In this document: in pieces, positions 35,407 to 44,143 of the stretch
How positions within the stretch are numbered: the first letter of the stretch is position 1
How the letters are laid out: every line of letters begins with the position of its first letter
Assembly: GCA_900313615.1 (NCBI GenBank)
Contig: OMRP01000001.1
Location: forward strand, 248,001-312,000
DNA length: 64,000 nt
Source of the DNA: an uncultured Prevotellaceae bacterium
GTDB taxonomy: Bacteria > Bacteroidota > Bacteroidia > Bacteroidales > Bacteroidaceae
Reading direction: 5' to 3'
The notes under the pieces: generated by a model
Databases searched by the model: none
Told to the model about the DNA's origin: nothing
What the model saw: the letters and a program-made list of their open reading frames with translations, nothing else
Made by a program: the position numbers and the translations under genes

Positions 35407-36564
35407 ATGCCACTTTTCGACCATTATATGAGCCTTGCGGCATTTGCCTATATCCTCTCCGCTCTCTTTTTCGCAGCGGTGAGGTGGTTTCATGTCTGTC
35501 AGCCATATCAAAAGCAAGTGGACTATTATTTCCCCGGTCGAAGAGTTGTTGTTGTTTTCAACCTGCTGACTCTTATCACTTTCCCCTATGTGCTCTGGCC
35601 CTCTTCTCCTGATGCTTGGCTCTTGGTGAAAAGTTATTTCCCACTTACCCAGTTCTTTGCTGCCGCCGTGCTTATCTACCGCTACTTCGGTTCGATGAAA
35701 AACTGGATAAAATGGAAACACCTGGCTACCATTATTGCGCTGCCGTTGGCTATCATGTTGATGGTGCTGTTTTTCAATGCGCTGTCACAGGACTGTCCTT
35801 GGGGCGAAAAGGGACACCATTATCTATCGGTAGTCTCTATCGTGCTAGGCCTCTGCGCATCAGCATTTACCTATCTCTCTCTTAGGCGTCTGATGATGTG
35901 GCTCAAGCAGCAGAAAGAGAGTGACTATTTTTCCAATCCCGACGATTTCCCCTCGTCGTATGCACGGAAAATGCTCTATATCCCAGTTTTCTTTTTTATT
36001 ATTATCTGGGCGGTGTTTTTCTCCGACAGCCGATTGGCAATGGCGGCGTTGCATTTGTTTTACGTGGTGTTCAACTTGTGCTTCCTCATCACTATTCTCC
36101 ATTCTAAGAGAGAGAAATCGCCTTTTGAATGGGAGGAAGAGAAACGTGAGGATGAACAGGGAAAAAGTAGCGACTTCGATAATACATCGGAAGAGGCAAC
36201 GGTTATGGAGAATTGCCCTTCTTCTGGCAATAAAGAGAAAAAGGGGAATGTGGGCATCGACGAAGAGAAAATAGCTTTGATAGTCAAGGAAATTAGGGCA
36301 TTTGTCGAAGAGCGTAGTCAATACCTTAATCCGCACCTCACCATTGCCGATGTGGCGGAAAACTGCGGCTATGGCCGTACTTATGTCTCACGCGTCTTGA
36401 CCAACGAGATGGGCGGATTCTTCCATTATGTCAACACGCTTCGCCTGCAATATGCCAGTAAATACCGAGACGAGCATCCTTATGCTACGCAGGATGAAGT
36501 GGCCACCGCCTCGGGCTTCTCTTCTCGACAGGCGTTCTATGCTGTCAGCAAACGAATGGGTTGA
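35407..36564 (+). CDS. Membrane-anchored AraC-family regulator, 385 aa
   Basis: The first 235 residues hold about six hydrophobic segments ('SLAAFAYILSALFFAA', 'LTLITFPYVLW', 'LPLAIMLMVLFF' and others). A charged linker rich in Glu/Lys follows (about 240-285). The C-terminal 100 residues form an AraC-type double HTH ('LTIADVAENCGYGRTYVSRVL', then 'TQDEVATASGFSSRQAFYAVSK'). A membrane sensor fused to an AraC DNA-binding domain is a recognised Bacteroidales layout. The signal is unknown. It precedes the secreted protein/peptide loci at 36.8-42.5 kb and could control them (inference). Confidence 0.8.
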   Translation: MPLFDHYMSLAAFAYILSALFFAAVRWFHVCQPYQKQVDYYFPGRRVVVVFNLLTLITFPYVLWPSSPDAWLLVKSYFPLTQFFAAAVLIYRYFGSMKNWIKWKHLATIIALPLAIMLMVLFFNALSQDCPWGEKGHHYLSVVSIVLGLCASAFTYLSLRRLMMWLKQQKESDYFSNPDDFPSSYARKMLYIPVFFFIIIWAVFFSDSRLAMAALHLFYVVFNLCFLITILHSKREKSPFEWEEEKREDEQGKSSDFDNTSEEATVMENCPSSGNKEKKGNVGIDEEKIALIVKEIRAFVEERSQYLNPHLTIADVAENCGYGRTYVSRVLTNEMGGFFHYVNTLRLQYASKYRDEHPYATQDEVATASGFSSRQAFYAVSKRMG

Positions 36565-36664
36565 CGCTTTTCGTTTTTCTTGATTTATATTAATCATTTT
36601 GTTTTATTGTATCTATTATTTCATATTTGAACCCTTTTTTACGCCTTTTTCTATCGATTTCTAT

Positions 36665-36672
36665 TATTTTTG
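36665..36672 (+). promoter_or_regulatory. -7 element upstream of the peptide gene at 36806
   Basis: TATTTTTG followed by CA. The implied leader is about 125 nt. No good -33 box is seen. Confidence 0.4.
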
Positions 36673-36805
36673 CATCGAATTTGCGCGATATGGCAGAAAT
36701 GTGTCTTTTTTGCTTATGATTTGTTGCGATGGATGCTTATGTAGCCTTTTGGGTCATTGAGAGATTATAAACACTATATTTTAAATTTTGAGGGATAAAG
36801 AAAAC

Positions 36806-37036
36806 ATGAAAAAGAAAGATTTTATTCACCCCGTCACTGAAGCGGTGGGGGTGGAAGGATTGCAACTCTTGACACCTGTATCTTGGAATCCTGACAAAGG
36901 AAATGGTCCAAGTATGGGTATTATAGAGGGCGATCCAGAAGGTAATGGTAAGGGAGCCAATGAATTTGCTCTCTTTGACGAAGACGAGGATGACTCCTCT
37001 GACGATTTGTTTGGTTATAACTTGTTGTGGGATTAA
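36806..37036 (+). CDS. Small acidic 'FIHPVT…LLWD' peptide, 76 aa, upstream of secreted protein
   Basis: ATG 36806 gives MKKKDFIHPVTEAVG; the longer frame from 36788 would use TTG. Residues about 20-23 'LQLL' precede Gly/Asn/Pro-rich sequence, then 'ALFDEDEDDSSDD' and the end 'YNLLWD'. It has no signal peptide. It is the only one of the five peptides placed upstream of its large partner (39 bp before ATG 37076), though by spacing it is still in one operon. Same layout as those at 7352, 17475, 42279 and 44338. Confidence 0.72.
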   Translation: MKKKDFIHPVTEAVGVEGLQLLTPVSWNPDKGNGPSMGIIEGDPEGNGKGANEFALFDEDEDDSSDDLFGYNLLWD

Positions 37037-37075
37037 TACTAACGAGTTTTGGTTAAAGTACAAAAGGAACACAGT

Positions 37076-39604
37076 ATGAAAAAGAGAAATTTATTTATAA
37101 GTTTAGCCTTGTTGCTGGGACTTTTTACCACGCAACAGGTTTTTGCACAGCAGGTTGACTTGGAAACGGGACTCGTCGTTTGGACAGGGTCAACAGTGGA
37201 ACAAGCATTGCAGATTTCTACTCCGAGTGACCCGACAGATCCGACAGATGAGGGAGGTTTCTTCTTTCTGGTAGAATTTAAGGAACGACTTAGTACGAAT
37301 GACAAGGAACGGTACGTTGCTGCAAGAGGAAGATATGGTGTGCAGGCCGTGATGTCGGCAGTGGGTATGCGTTTGCAACTGGTTGAGTCGCCCGAGGCTC
37401 CAACGGATCATCCCGAATACGAGCGACCTTTTAAGAACCAGTTCCCTACGGCTTATCAAGTTGTCTCTCGAATAGAGAACGCTGACCAACAGACTGGATA
37501 TCTCGGTGATCGTATGGGAGCAGATGAGGAAGGATCGGATGGACAACCGATTTACATGGATCGTTCTGAATATAGAACCCCTTGGGGTGATCATTATAAC
37601 AATTTCCCCAACTGGATATTCAACAAATCTACTTCTACAAAGTTTGGTGTAAGGTTTAAAGGTGAGACCGAAAAGAAAGACGTGGAGGTAACCACTTACA
37701 CCATACAAAATACTGACACGCGACAAAATTTGTGGGGTAATAATTGGGGTTATCGTGGCACATGGATTACCATTAATGATAATGGTGAACTTGTTACGAC
37801 CTTTGATGAGACTAAAGCTACAAAATTTGTCATTGTCTCTGAGACAGATTTTGACAATGCCATGAGGGAGGTTACTTGGGGTGAGGTAGATCTCGGTGTG
37901 TTCGTGCAGGATGCTACCTTCGGACGTGACAATAAAGACGGTAAATATTGGGTGTGGGAAAATGCAGAGACGGATGCCAATGGCAAGACACTTGATGACA
38001 TAAGTCATATCAGTGATAGTCGTCCTCATTGGCACCAGCGCAACCAAGATGTTATGTGCAACGGCGTTAAGCTTTCTGAAAGAAGAATCACACAAGCAGA
38101 AATTGGTGATAATGTGGCAACTAATGATAGTTACGATCATAATGATTTCCGCAATTCTTTCGGTCAGTACTATGCCGCAGAAATTTATAATGAGGTGAAC
38201 TCGTTGACGCAGACACTTCACGGTGCTACAATTCCTAATCTGGTCGATGGTCTATATAAATTCACCGCTCAAGCTCTCTATCATGATGGTAATCAAGGAA
38301 AGACGAACTTAGACCCTGATACTGGTAAGCCTGTGGCATATTTCCTCGTCAAACGCGATGTGTGGGATGGAAATAGACAAAATATTATTGAAACTACTAC
38401 GGAATATATGCCCATCTTGCCTATGAATCAACTTGATGGCAATAATATCACAGCGCAAAGTGGCGTGTCGGCTGGGTATGTTTTCAACCATAATGATGAC
38501 GCCTACCTCTTGACTACCTATGTGGAGATTAATGGCAACACAGATCTCACCATCGGTATAGTTCAGAATAAAGCAGTGGGATGGACGGTCATTGGTAACG
38601 TTCACCTGTATGCTCATGGTAAACAGGCTATGTATGTTGATGAAGATTGGACTCCAAGTGAGACCATATCATATACAATTCATGATGAGCCGTTTGAAGA
38701 AACAAATGTTAATCCCTATCTCGTTGCTCGTTGGCACGATAACTATGACTATCCCTCTACGGTCTATTACCAGCGTACCTTCACTGTTAATAAATGGAAT
38801 CCCATCTGTTTGCCGTTGGATTTGACGGGACGGCAGGTTCGTCAGGCTTTCGGTGCTGACGCCAAGGTGTGTGCTTTCATAGGTCAGGATACCAACCTTC
38901 CGGATGGGAATGGGTGTATCTTATTCCAAAGACCTTTGGACCTTGACCAGGCGGAAAACTTGGATGAAACGATCATCCAGGCTGGCGTACCCTATATTAT
39001 TTATGTGTCAAATCAGCCACAATATCCTGACGGAGTTACAGCGGAAGTAGGCAATGGTGCTCAGAACCATACTATCGTCATCACGGGACCAACCTATGCT
39101 ATTCCTGGTGTGCAAAAAATACAATCAACTGCATATCAAGAGCAAATTGGCGGAGTATGGCAACTTAAAGAACCACAGGTGGTTGAACCTGATGGCACTG
39201 ACATTAAGTTTGTGGGCTCGTTCTATCAGACAAAAATCGACAAGAATGACATACACAATGAACTTGCTGGCAAGACAACGGGTACCAAAGATTATTGGGT
39301 AATCACCAAGGGTGACATGTACCACCTCACGGGTAACAAAGATTATACCATTTGGGCCACCTATGCTTATCTCTATATGCCAAAATCAGCCAATTCGAGT
39401 GGAGTCTCTAACCTTACCTTCGCCATCGATGAAGACGGCGTGGTTGAACCCACTACCATCGCAGACCTCTTCATTGACAGGGGTAATGGTATAGATTATG
39501 GCAATGTATACAACTTGTCCGGACAGAAAGTGGCCACAGGCTCGCTTGAGGGACTGCCAAAGGGCATCTACCTCTTGAACGGAAAGAAATACGTGGTCAA
39601 ATAA
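37076..39604 (+). CDS. Large secreted protein with T9SS-like tail, 842 aa
   Basis: Starts at ATG 37076 with signal peptide MKKRNLFISLALLLGLFTTQQVFAQ; an upstream in-frame TTG is unlikely. The N-terminal third is unrecognised. Around residues 380-520 'TLHGATIPNLVDGLYKFTAQ' and 'VGWTVIGNVHLYAHG' look like a carbohydrate-binding jelly-roll of the kind common in Prevotella surface proteins. 'WNPICLPLDLTGRQVRQAFG' near 575 and 'AGVPYIIYV' resemble the 'CFPFD…PYMI' module of the LRR proteins here. The end 'GIYLLNGKKYVVK' is T9SS-like. It is more AT-rich than the genes of the 44-59 kb region. Ligand unknown. Confidence 0.75.
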   Translation: MKKRNLFISLALLLGLFTTQQVFAQQVDLETGLVVWTGSTVEQALQISTPSDPTDPTDEGGFFFLVEFKERLSTNDKERYVAARGRYGVQAVMSAVGMRLQLVESPEAPTDHPEYERPFKNQFPTAYQVVSRIENADQQTGYLGDRMGADEEGSDGQPIYMDRSEYRTPWGDHYNNFPNWIFNKSTSTKFGVRFKGETEKKDVEVTTYTIQNTDTRQNLWGNNWGYRGTWITINDNGELVTTFDETKATKFVIVSETDFDNAMREVTWGEVDLGVFVQDATFGRDNKDGKYWVWENAETDANGKTLDDISHISDSRPHWHQRNQDVMCNGVKLSERRITQAEIGDNVATNDSYDHNDFRNSFGQYYAAEIYNEVNSLTQTLHGATIPNLVDGLYKFTAQALYHDGNQGKTNLDPDTGKPVAYFLVKRDVWDGNRQNIIETTTEYMPILPMNQLDGNNITAQSGVSAGYVFNHNDDAYLLTTYVEINGNTDLTIGIVQNKAVGWTVIGNVHLYAHGKQAMYVDEDWTPSETISYTIHDEPFEETNVNPYLVARWHDNYDYPSTVYYQRTFTVNKWNPICLPLDLTGRQVRQAFGADAKVCAFIGQDTNLPDGNGCILFQRPLDLDQAENLDETIIQAGVPYIIYVSNQPQYPDGVTAEVGNGAQNHTIVITGPTYAIPGVQKIQSTAYQEQIGGVWQLKEPQVVEPDGTDIKFVGSFYQTKIDKNDIHNELAGKTTGTKDYWVITKGDMYHLTGNKDYTIWATYAYLYMPKSANSSGVSNLTFAIDEDGVVEPTTIADLFIDRGNGIDYGNVYNLSGQKVATGSLEGLPKGIYLLNGKKYVVK

Positions 39605-39653
39605 AAACTCACAGTAGATTCAGGATGCCTTTTGTGCATCTAACACTGATATC

Positions 39654-39690
39654 AAAAGGGAAGCCTCTAACCGAAAGGCTTCCCTTTTTT
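39654..39690 (+). terminator. Terminator after the 37076 secreted protein
   Basis: AAAAGGGAAGCC pairs with GGCTTCCCTTTTTT, ending in a T-run, about 50 bp after the stop. Confidence 0.85.
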
Positions 39691-39776
39691 ATGAATTAGT
39701 TTAATGACAGATTTGGATTTATATAATGTTGTTAAGTACAATAAGAGTCTTTCGGTATTCTCTTTCCTTAATAATC

Positions 39777-39990
39777 AGTATCATCAGTCCCATCAGTGTC
39801 CCCCATAATCATTCTTGGCAATTTACAGCCAATTCGTGATAATTCGTGTAAAAAATAATCTGGCAATTATTATGTCCATCATTATTTCCTTTCCTGACAA
39901 TCAGTATTAATCAGTCCAATCTTGTCCAATCAGTGTCCCAATATCATTTTGATTATTTGTGATCAATTTGTGGCATTTTTTGTAAAAACA
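39777..39990. repeat. Dispersed intergenic repeat, copy 7
   Basis: Contains 'atcagtcccatcagtgtccc', AATT at 39822, 39833 and 39843 (11, 10 bp) and a second 'aatcagtccaatcttgtcca'. The 39605-40513 interval holds this repeat, possible promoters and leader sequence, but no convincing gene. A 30-codon frame at 40166-40267 (MANDDSW start) is not supported by anything else. Confidence 0.6.
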
Positions 39991-40113
39991 AGAAAAAACG
40001 TCAATTTATGCGAAAAGCCAAACGGCTACGACAAAAATCAGCGTCACCTCCGCTATTTGTCGCAAATCAGTGTCCTTTGTCGCAACAAAATGGAGAAAAA
40101 GGGAAAAGAAATC

Positions 40114-40144
40114 TTTTGGTGTGGAAAATACACTTGTACCTTTG
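40114..40144 (+). promoter_or_regulatory. Upstream promoter candidate before the LRR gene at 40514
   Basis: TTTTG at 40114-40118 and TACCTTTG at 40137-40144, spacer 18 bp. It implies either a leader of about 360 nt or a separate small transcript. Confidence 0.4.
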
Positions 40145-40302
40145 TGCTGGATTTAAAAAGGAACAAATGGCGAATGATGATAGTTGGATGACTAGGCGCA
40201 TTTTTATGCAAATAGTACTCAAATCCGTGCCAAAATCTCCCCCAAAATGCACTTTTAGAGTTTTTTAACATTATAAAATGAAAAAATTATTACAAATTTT
40301 AA

Positions 40303-40310
40303 TACTTTTG
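40303..40310 (+). promoter_or_regulatory. -7 element for the LRR gene at 40514
   Basis: TACTTTTG followed by CA gives a leader of about 200 nt. The leader contains the hairpin AATGC-tttta-GCATT followed by T-rich sequence (about 40448-40470), which could attenuate transcription. Confidence 0.5.
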
Positions 40311-40513
40311 CAACGGGAAAAATTAGTTTTGCGTTATCCTGCCCGAAAAAGCCATTGTAAAGGCTAAAAAGGTAGGTGTTCTTTAACGAGAATAATGCGG
40401 AAAGTAAATGTATATTTGTATACTAAACATGATGAGATAATTATGAATGCTTTTAGCATTAATTTTTAATAATTCAAAATAGAGAACATATTCAACCATA
40501 CAATTATTTAAAC

Positions 40514-42268
40514 ATGAAATTACGTTACTTTTGCTTGTTGGGATTGGTGTTTTTTGCCAAGGCCCTTTTAGCTGCCAACGTCGTAGTGACGTTTAATGCA
40601 GACAAAACCGAGGCTACCATCACATATAATGGTAGTACAAGTGATTATTGTGCACTTCAAAATGACGACCAATTGAAAGATGCCGATGGAAACATCGTAA
40701 CAGCTGATGTGATGGCAGCCACGAAACTTACGTTCGTGGGCTATTTCGAAAATTTACAGGTGTTTCAAGGTGGACGATCTGTCGCTACATCCGTGGATAT
40801 GGAAGGTGCTTATTTTCCAGAAACGAATCATCAAGTAGACATAGTTTATTATACTGATGATGATTTGGCAAATGCAAAACACGCTTACTATAATGTCCTA
40901 GCTCCCGCTGAGAATTGTCCCACTTTCAAGTATTGGGCTGAAACATTGACAGAAGCGAAAATTTCCAAGCATATTCATTCTCTCGCAAAAGCAACATTCG
41001 TTGGAATGAAGCATCTCAATGAATTGACGATTCCTTCCAATATCGAGGCAATCTTGTGGTATGCCATCGAAAATAGTTGGCAAAAAAACGAATCTACAAC
41101 GGAAGATGATGATTGGGGACTGAAGGAATTGCGTTTTCCCGCTACTGTGAAATACATCGAATCATTTGCTTTCCGCCAGACAACATCCATACGAAATGTG
41201 TATCCTGCAAGCAGAAGCATCCTTTGTTCTTACGATGCTTTTGATTTCAAGTCCGACGTACAACAGACTGACATCTATGGTCAGTCGGGATGTACGCTTA
41301 ACCTCCCCTCAGAATCTACGGAAGATTTCGAATATTTCGTCGGTTCATGGAAAGCAGGAATGGTGTTTACTCAGACAGAACTAAATGCTTTAAAGGACGG
41401 CGACATAACTAAAGGCCAACGTGCTCGAAATGGCTGGCAGCAGTTCTCTCATATCGGTTCTTCTCGAGAAATTGTAATTGTAGGCAATCTCTTCAAGACT
41501 TATAGTGATGTTCTCGCTCATGTACTTCCAAAAGGAATTATAGGCTTCCGTGCCCAAAGTTACGACCAGGACAATAAAGTTATAACCTTGAAGAGTGTAA
41601 CCAAAAAAGCGATGGAGAATGGTGTTAATACCTACAATGTAATTCCTGCAAATACAGGTATGATATTAATCTCAACTAATGCTTTCCACAGTACGAATAG
41701 CGAACCTGCAAAGTTCTGGTTAGGTGACGCCACAACTGCAGATGCACAGACTATCCAACAATATGGTTACAATTATTCAGGAGATGCAAACAGCAATAAC
41801 TATTTGGTAGGCTCACTCACTTCTACAGTTACAGTAAACGCAGCTGATTGGAGTGGTGGTAGCATTGGTAGTGGAGAGGTTACTTACCGGAATTTCGCTT
41901 TGAATAAGCGTAACGATGTTTGGCGTTTTGTCAGGAGTAAGAATGGTTCACAGTGTCCTCCCAACAAAGCATATTTGAAGTTGCCAGCTTCGATTTTCCC
42001 CTATGAAAACGAAGGTATTGATGGAGGTCCCACCACAAATCCAGGTGCCCCTGGTATTGAAGATGCAACTTATACCATGGTGCAAGGTATGATTTTCCTT
42101 GATTTGGAGGATGAGATGGTGACTGGCATTTCGGAAGCCATTCGCAGCTATTATTCCGACAGCGAAATAGAAGACGACAATTATTACACTATTTCTGGTG
42201 TAAAAGTGGGTACTCCTACTACTAAGGGTATTTATATTTTTAAAGGTAAAAAGATTATCTTCAAATAA
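40514..42268 (+). CDS. BspA-like LRR secreted protein, 584 aa
   Basis: Signal peptide MKLRYFCLLGLVFFAKALLA. A short run of BspA-type repeats lies at about residues 150-240 ('HLNELTIPSNIEAILWYAI', 'LRFPATVKYIESFAF'). A longer beta-rich region follows. The end 'ISGVKVGTPTTKGIYIFKGKK' is a T9SS-like sorting tail. It is AT-rich compared with genes further right. A small acidic peptide starts 10 bp after its stop, as with the LRR gene at 3629. Long leader upstream. Ligand unknown. Confidence 0.82.
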   Translation: MKLRYFCLLGLVFFAKALLAANVVVTFNADKTEATITYNGSTSDYCALQNDDQLKDADGNIVTADVMAATKLTFVGYFENLQVFQGGRSVATSVDMEGAYFPETNHQVDIVYYTDDDLANAKHAYYNVLAPAENCPTFKYWAETLTEAKISKHIHSLAKATFVGMKHLNELTIPSNIEAILWYAIENSWQKNESTTEDDDWGLKELRFPATVKYIESFAFRQTTSIRNVYPASRSILCSYDAFDFKSDVQQTDIYGQSGCTLNLPSESTEDFEYFVGSWKAGMVFTQTELNALKDGDITKGQRARNGWQQFSHIGSSREIVIVGNLFKTYSDVLAHVLPKGIIGFRAQSYDQDNKVITLKSVTKKAMENGVNTYNVIPANTGMILISTNAFHSTNSEPAKFWLGDATTADAQTIQQYGYNYSGDANSNNYLVGSLTSTVTVNAADWSGGSIGSGEVTYRNFALNKRNDVWRFVRSKNGSQCPPNKAYLKLPASIFPYENEGIDGGPTTNPGAPGIEDATYTMVQGMIFLDLEDEMVTGISEAIRSYYSDSEIEDDNYYTISGVKVGTPTTKGIYIFKGKKIIFK

Positions 42269-42278
42269 TTTGAAAGAA

Positions 42279-42485
42279 ATGAAAAGGAATAATTATATTG
42301 CACCGGCAATTGAGCAAATCAAGCCTCATGGTCAAATCGTAATGGCAGAAACATCTGGTTGGGCCACTGAATATGAGGCCAATCAAAATAATATGACTTG
42401 GGACCCAGAGGAGGAAGAAGAGGACGATACAGACGACGACCTCTGGAACACCAATTTGAATGGTAACATTGCTCTTTGGGATTAA
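42279..42485 (+). CDS. Small acidic 'YIAPAI…ALWD' peptide, 68 aa, paired with LRR protein
   Basis: ATG 42279 gives MKRNNYIAPAIEQIKPHG; the frame could extend three codons to a TTG. 'QIVMAETSGW' follows, then 'WDPEEEEEDDTDDD' and the end 'GNIALWD'. It has no signal peptide. Ten bases separate it from the LRR stop codon. It shares the five-member layout: aromatic-Ile-x-Pro near residue 6, a hydrophobic pair near 20, an acidic run, and a terminal Trp-acidic. Confidence 0.75.
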   Translation: MKRNNYIAPAIEQIKPHGQIVMAETSGWATEYEANQNNMTWDPEEEEEDDTDDDLWNTNLNGNIALWD

Positions 42486-42597
42486 TTTAATCCGATAGTA
42501 GTCAACACTCAGATTGATCTCATTCCGCGGATGCATCCTCATCTCGGTATTGATACACTTGCATTTGATAATTTCACTTGAAATATTGAATGGTTGA

Positions 42598-42626
42598 AAC
42601 AGGGGTGGCCAACGGCCTCCCCTGTT
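42598..42626 (+). terminator. Terminator after the LRR/peptide pair
   Basis: AACAGGGGTGGCC-aac-GGCCTCCCCTGTT is a 13-bp stem with one mismatch, followed by 'ctattttatc'. The rest of 42486-42858 is T-rich low-complexity DNA and the next promoter. Confidence 0.75.
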
Positions 42627-42818
42627 CTATTTTATCTTCACGCCTCATCGAGATCCAATACATTACCAAAGTTATTATACAAATTATTCACATTTCTTTC
42701 CTTTTTTCTTTTACAGGTTTCTTTCCTTTTTCCCCATTTTATAATCTTTAAATTTTCAATTTTTTCCCTTTTTCTAGTTTTTTAATCTTTTAATTTTCTA
42801 ATTTTTTAATTTTTCAAT

Positions 42819-42826
42819 TATCTTTG
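42819..42826 (+). promoter_or_regulatory. -7 element for the lipoprotein gene
   Basis: TATCTTTG followed by CA, 32 bp before the start codon. Confidence 0.55.
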
Positions 42827-42858
42827 CAAATTAGTTACTACCCAAACACTATTTACAC

Positions 42859-43959
42859 ATGAAAAAGTATTCCTTTATACTGTCTGTGGCCGTCGCTATG
42901 CTGATGGTCGCCTGTGGCAAGTCTTCCAACAACGGGGCGCAATTCCTCGACAACCTCGGCATCGATGCCGACCAAGTGCAGATGCTCTCCGACAGCATCG
43001 ACGTGAAGATTGACACCACACTCTTCCACCTCAACACCGAACAGGGCAAGGCGCTACTCGGCGGCATCGTGCCTGAATGGGCGGAAGATACTGTCGACGT
43101 GGAGGGCGTGGCCAGTATTGTGGCCTACAAGAAACTTGATAATGGTGTGTCGTTGGCTTTCCTCTGGCAGGAATGGGGCGACGGTGGGTCGATGTATATC
43201 TGTTCCTACGACAAGGATGGTAAGTTCGCCGACGGCATGGAATTTATCAATTGGCAGGCGCTTAACCAAAGTTCGATGGAGGAGGGTAGCTCGTTCTTCC
43301 TGAACTGGGAGGAGCGTTGTGGCGGCAATTTCACGCCCAAGGGTTTCAACATTCACCGTGTGTATAAAGGAATGCGCACCGATAGCGAAATGTCGGATTT
43401 CGTACCGCAGTGGACCATCGAGAAAAAATATGACTACAAGGTGGACGACAAGGGTAAGATGACACTCGCCGACATTCAACTGACCCAGATTGGAAAGGTG
43501 CCAGCTGACGTGCTCACGCTCGACGACCTGCGCGACTTGGCGAAGACACCGGCATCTGATACAAAGGTTATTGACAAACTCAACCAGAAAGCGGGAGCCA
43601 AAGAGGTGGCGAATGCCGATGAGGAGTCAAAAATTTTCTCCGAAGTGGAAAATGCCCTCGGAACCATTTTCGAACGCAACCCCTCTGGACTGCTCCAGTG
43701 GATGGTTGGTCACCCGGGTGAACAAAGTTCACTCAACAGATTCATGGAAAAAGCCGATGGATTCGGCGTGATTGACCGTGACACTTTTGATGAAGCCGTT
43801 GAACAACTCGCCGATGAGGCAGGACGTGCTTATCTGCGTAACCTGACCAAAGACTGGTTCAAGTCGGAGAGAATGACAGAAGACGGTGCCATGGAAGAAG
43901 AATATTACGATGATGCCATCTCCACCGTGGTTTACGACGAAGAGGGTAATCCTGTGTGA
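42859..43959 (+). CDS. Putative lipoprotein of unknown function, 366 aa
   Basis: The N-terminus MKKYSFILSVAVAMLMVAC ends in a lipobox with the acylated Cys at residue 19. The remainder is soluble, acidic and mostly predicted mixed helix/strand, ending 'VVYDEEGNPV'. I recognise no domain. It is probably attached to a membrane facing the periplasm. GC-rich relative to the preceding AT-rich genes. A G-rich element and an 'aaactcataaactc' array follow, then a bidirectional terminator. Confidence 0.7.
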   Translation: MKKYSFILSVAVAMLMVACGKSSNNGAQFLDNLGIDADQVQMLSDSIDVKIDTTLFHLNTEQGKALLGGIVPEWAEDTVDVEGVASIVAYKKLDNGVSLAFLWQEWGDGGSMYICSYDKDGKFADGMEFINWQALNQSSMEEGSSFFLNWEERCGGNFTPKGFNIHRVYKGMRTDSEMSDFVPQWTIEKKYDYKVDDKGKMTLADIQLTQIGKVPADVLTLDDLRDLAKTPASDTKVIDKLNQKAGAKEVANADEESKIFSEVENALGTIFERNPSGLLQWMVGHPGEQSSLNRFMEKADGFGVIDRDTFDEAVEQLADEAGRAYLRNLTKDWFKSERMTEDGAMEEEYYDDAISTVVYDEEGNPV

Positions 43960-43965
43960 TGATAT

Positions 43966-44105
43966 ACCCACCCCGACCCTCCCGAAAGGAGGGGATGAGT
44001 GTTGAGTGATGAACTAACAAACTCAAAAACTTATAAACTCCCCACAACTCATAAACTCATAAACTCTTAAACTCAAAAACTTATAAACTTACAAACTCAC
44101 TAAAT
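43966..44105. repeat. G-rich element and 'aaactcat' tandem array
   Basis: 43966-43996 is the reverse complement type of the G-rich palindromic element (acccaccccgaccctccc). 44010-44105 is a degenerate 8-11-bp tandem array ('aactcataaactc', 'aaaacttataaactc'). Confidence 0.6.
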
Positions 44106-44106
44106 A

Positions 44107-44134
44107 AATCGAGGCGGATATTTCCGCCTCGATT
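44107..44134. terminator. Bidirectional terminator between convergent genes
   Basis: Perfect 12-bp stem AATCGAGGCGGA / TCCGCCTCGATT with a 4-nt loop. It ends both the lipoprotein transcript and the minus-strand adhesin/peptide transcript. Confidence 0.85.
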
Positions 44135-44143
44135 CTTTGTCTG

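Noticed and set aside
40166-40267. Short frame MANDDSWMTRRIF upstream of the LRR gene
   Set aside because: No homology I recognise and low coding support. Kept only as a mention in the intergenic description.
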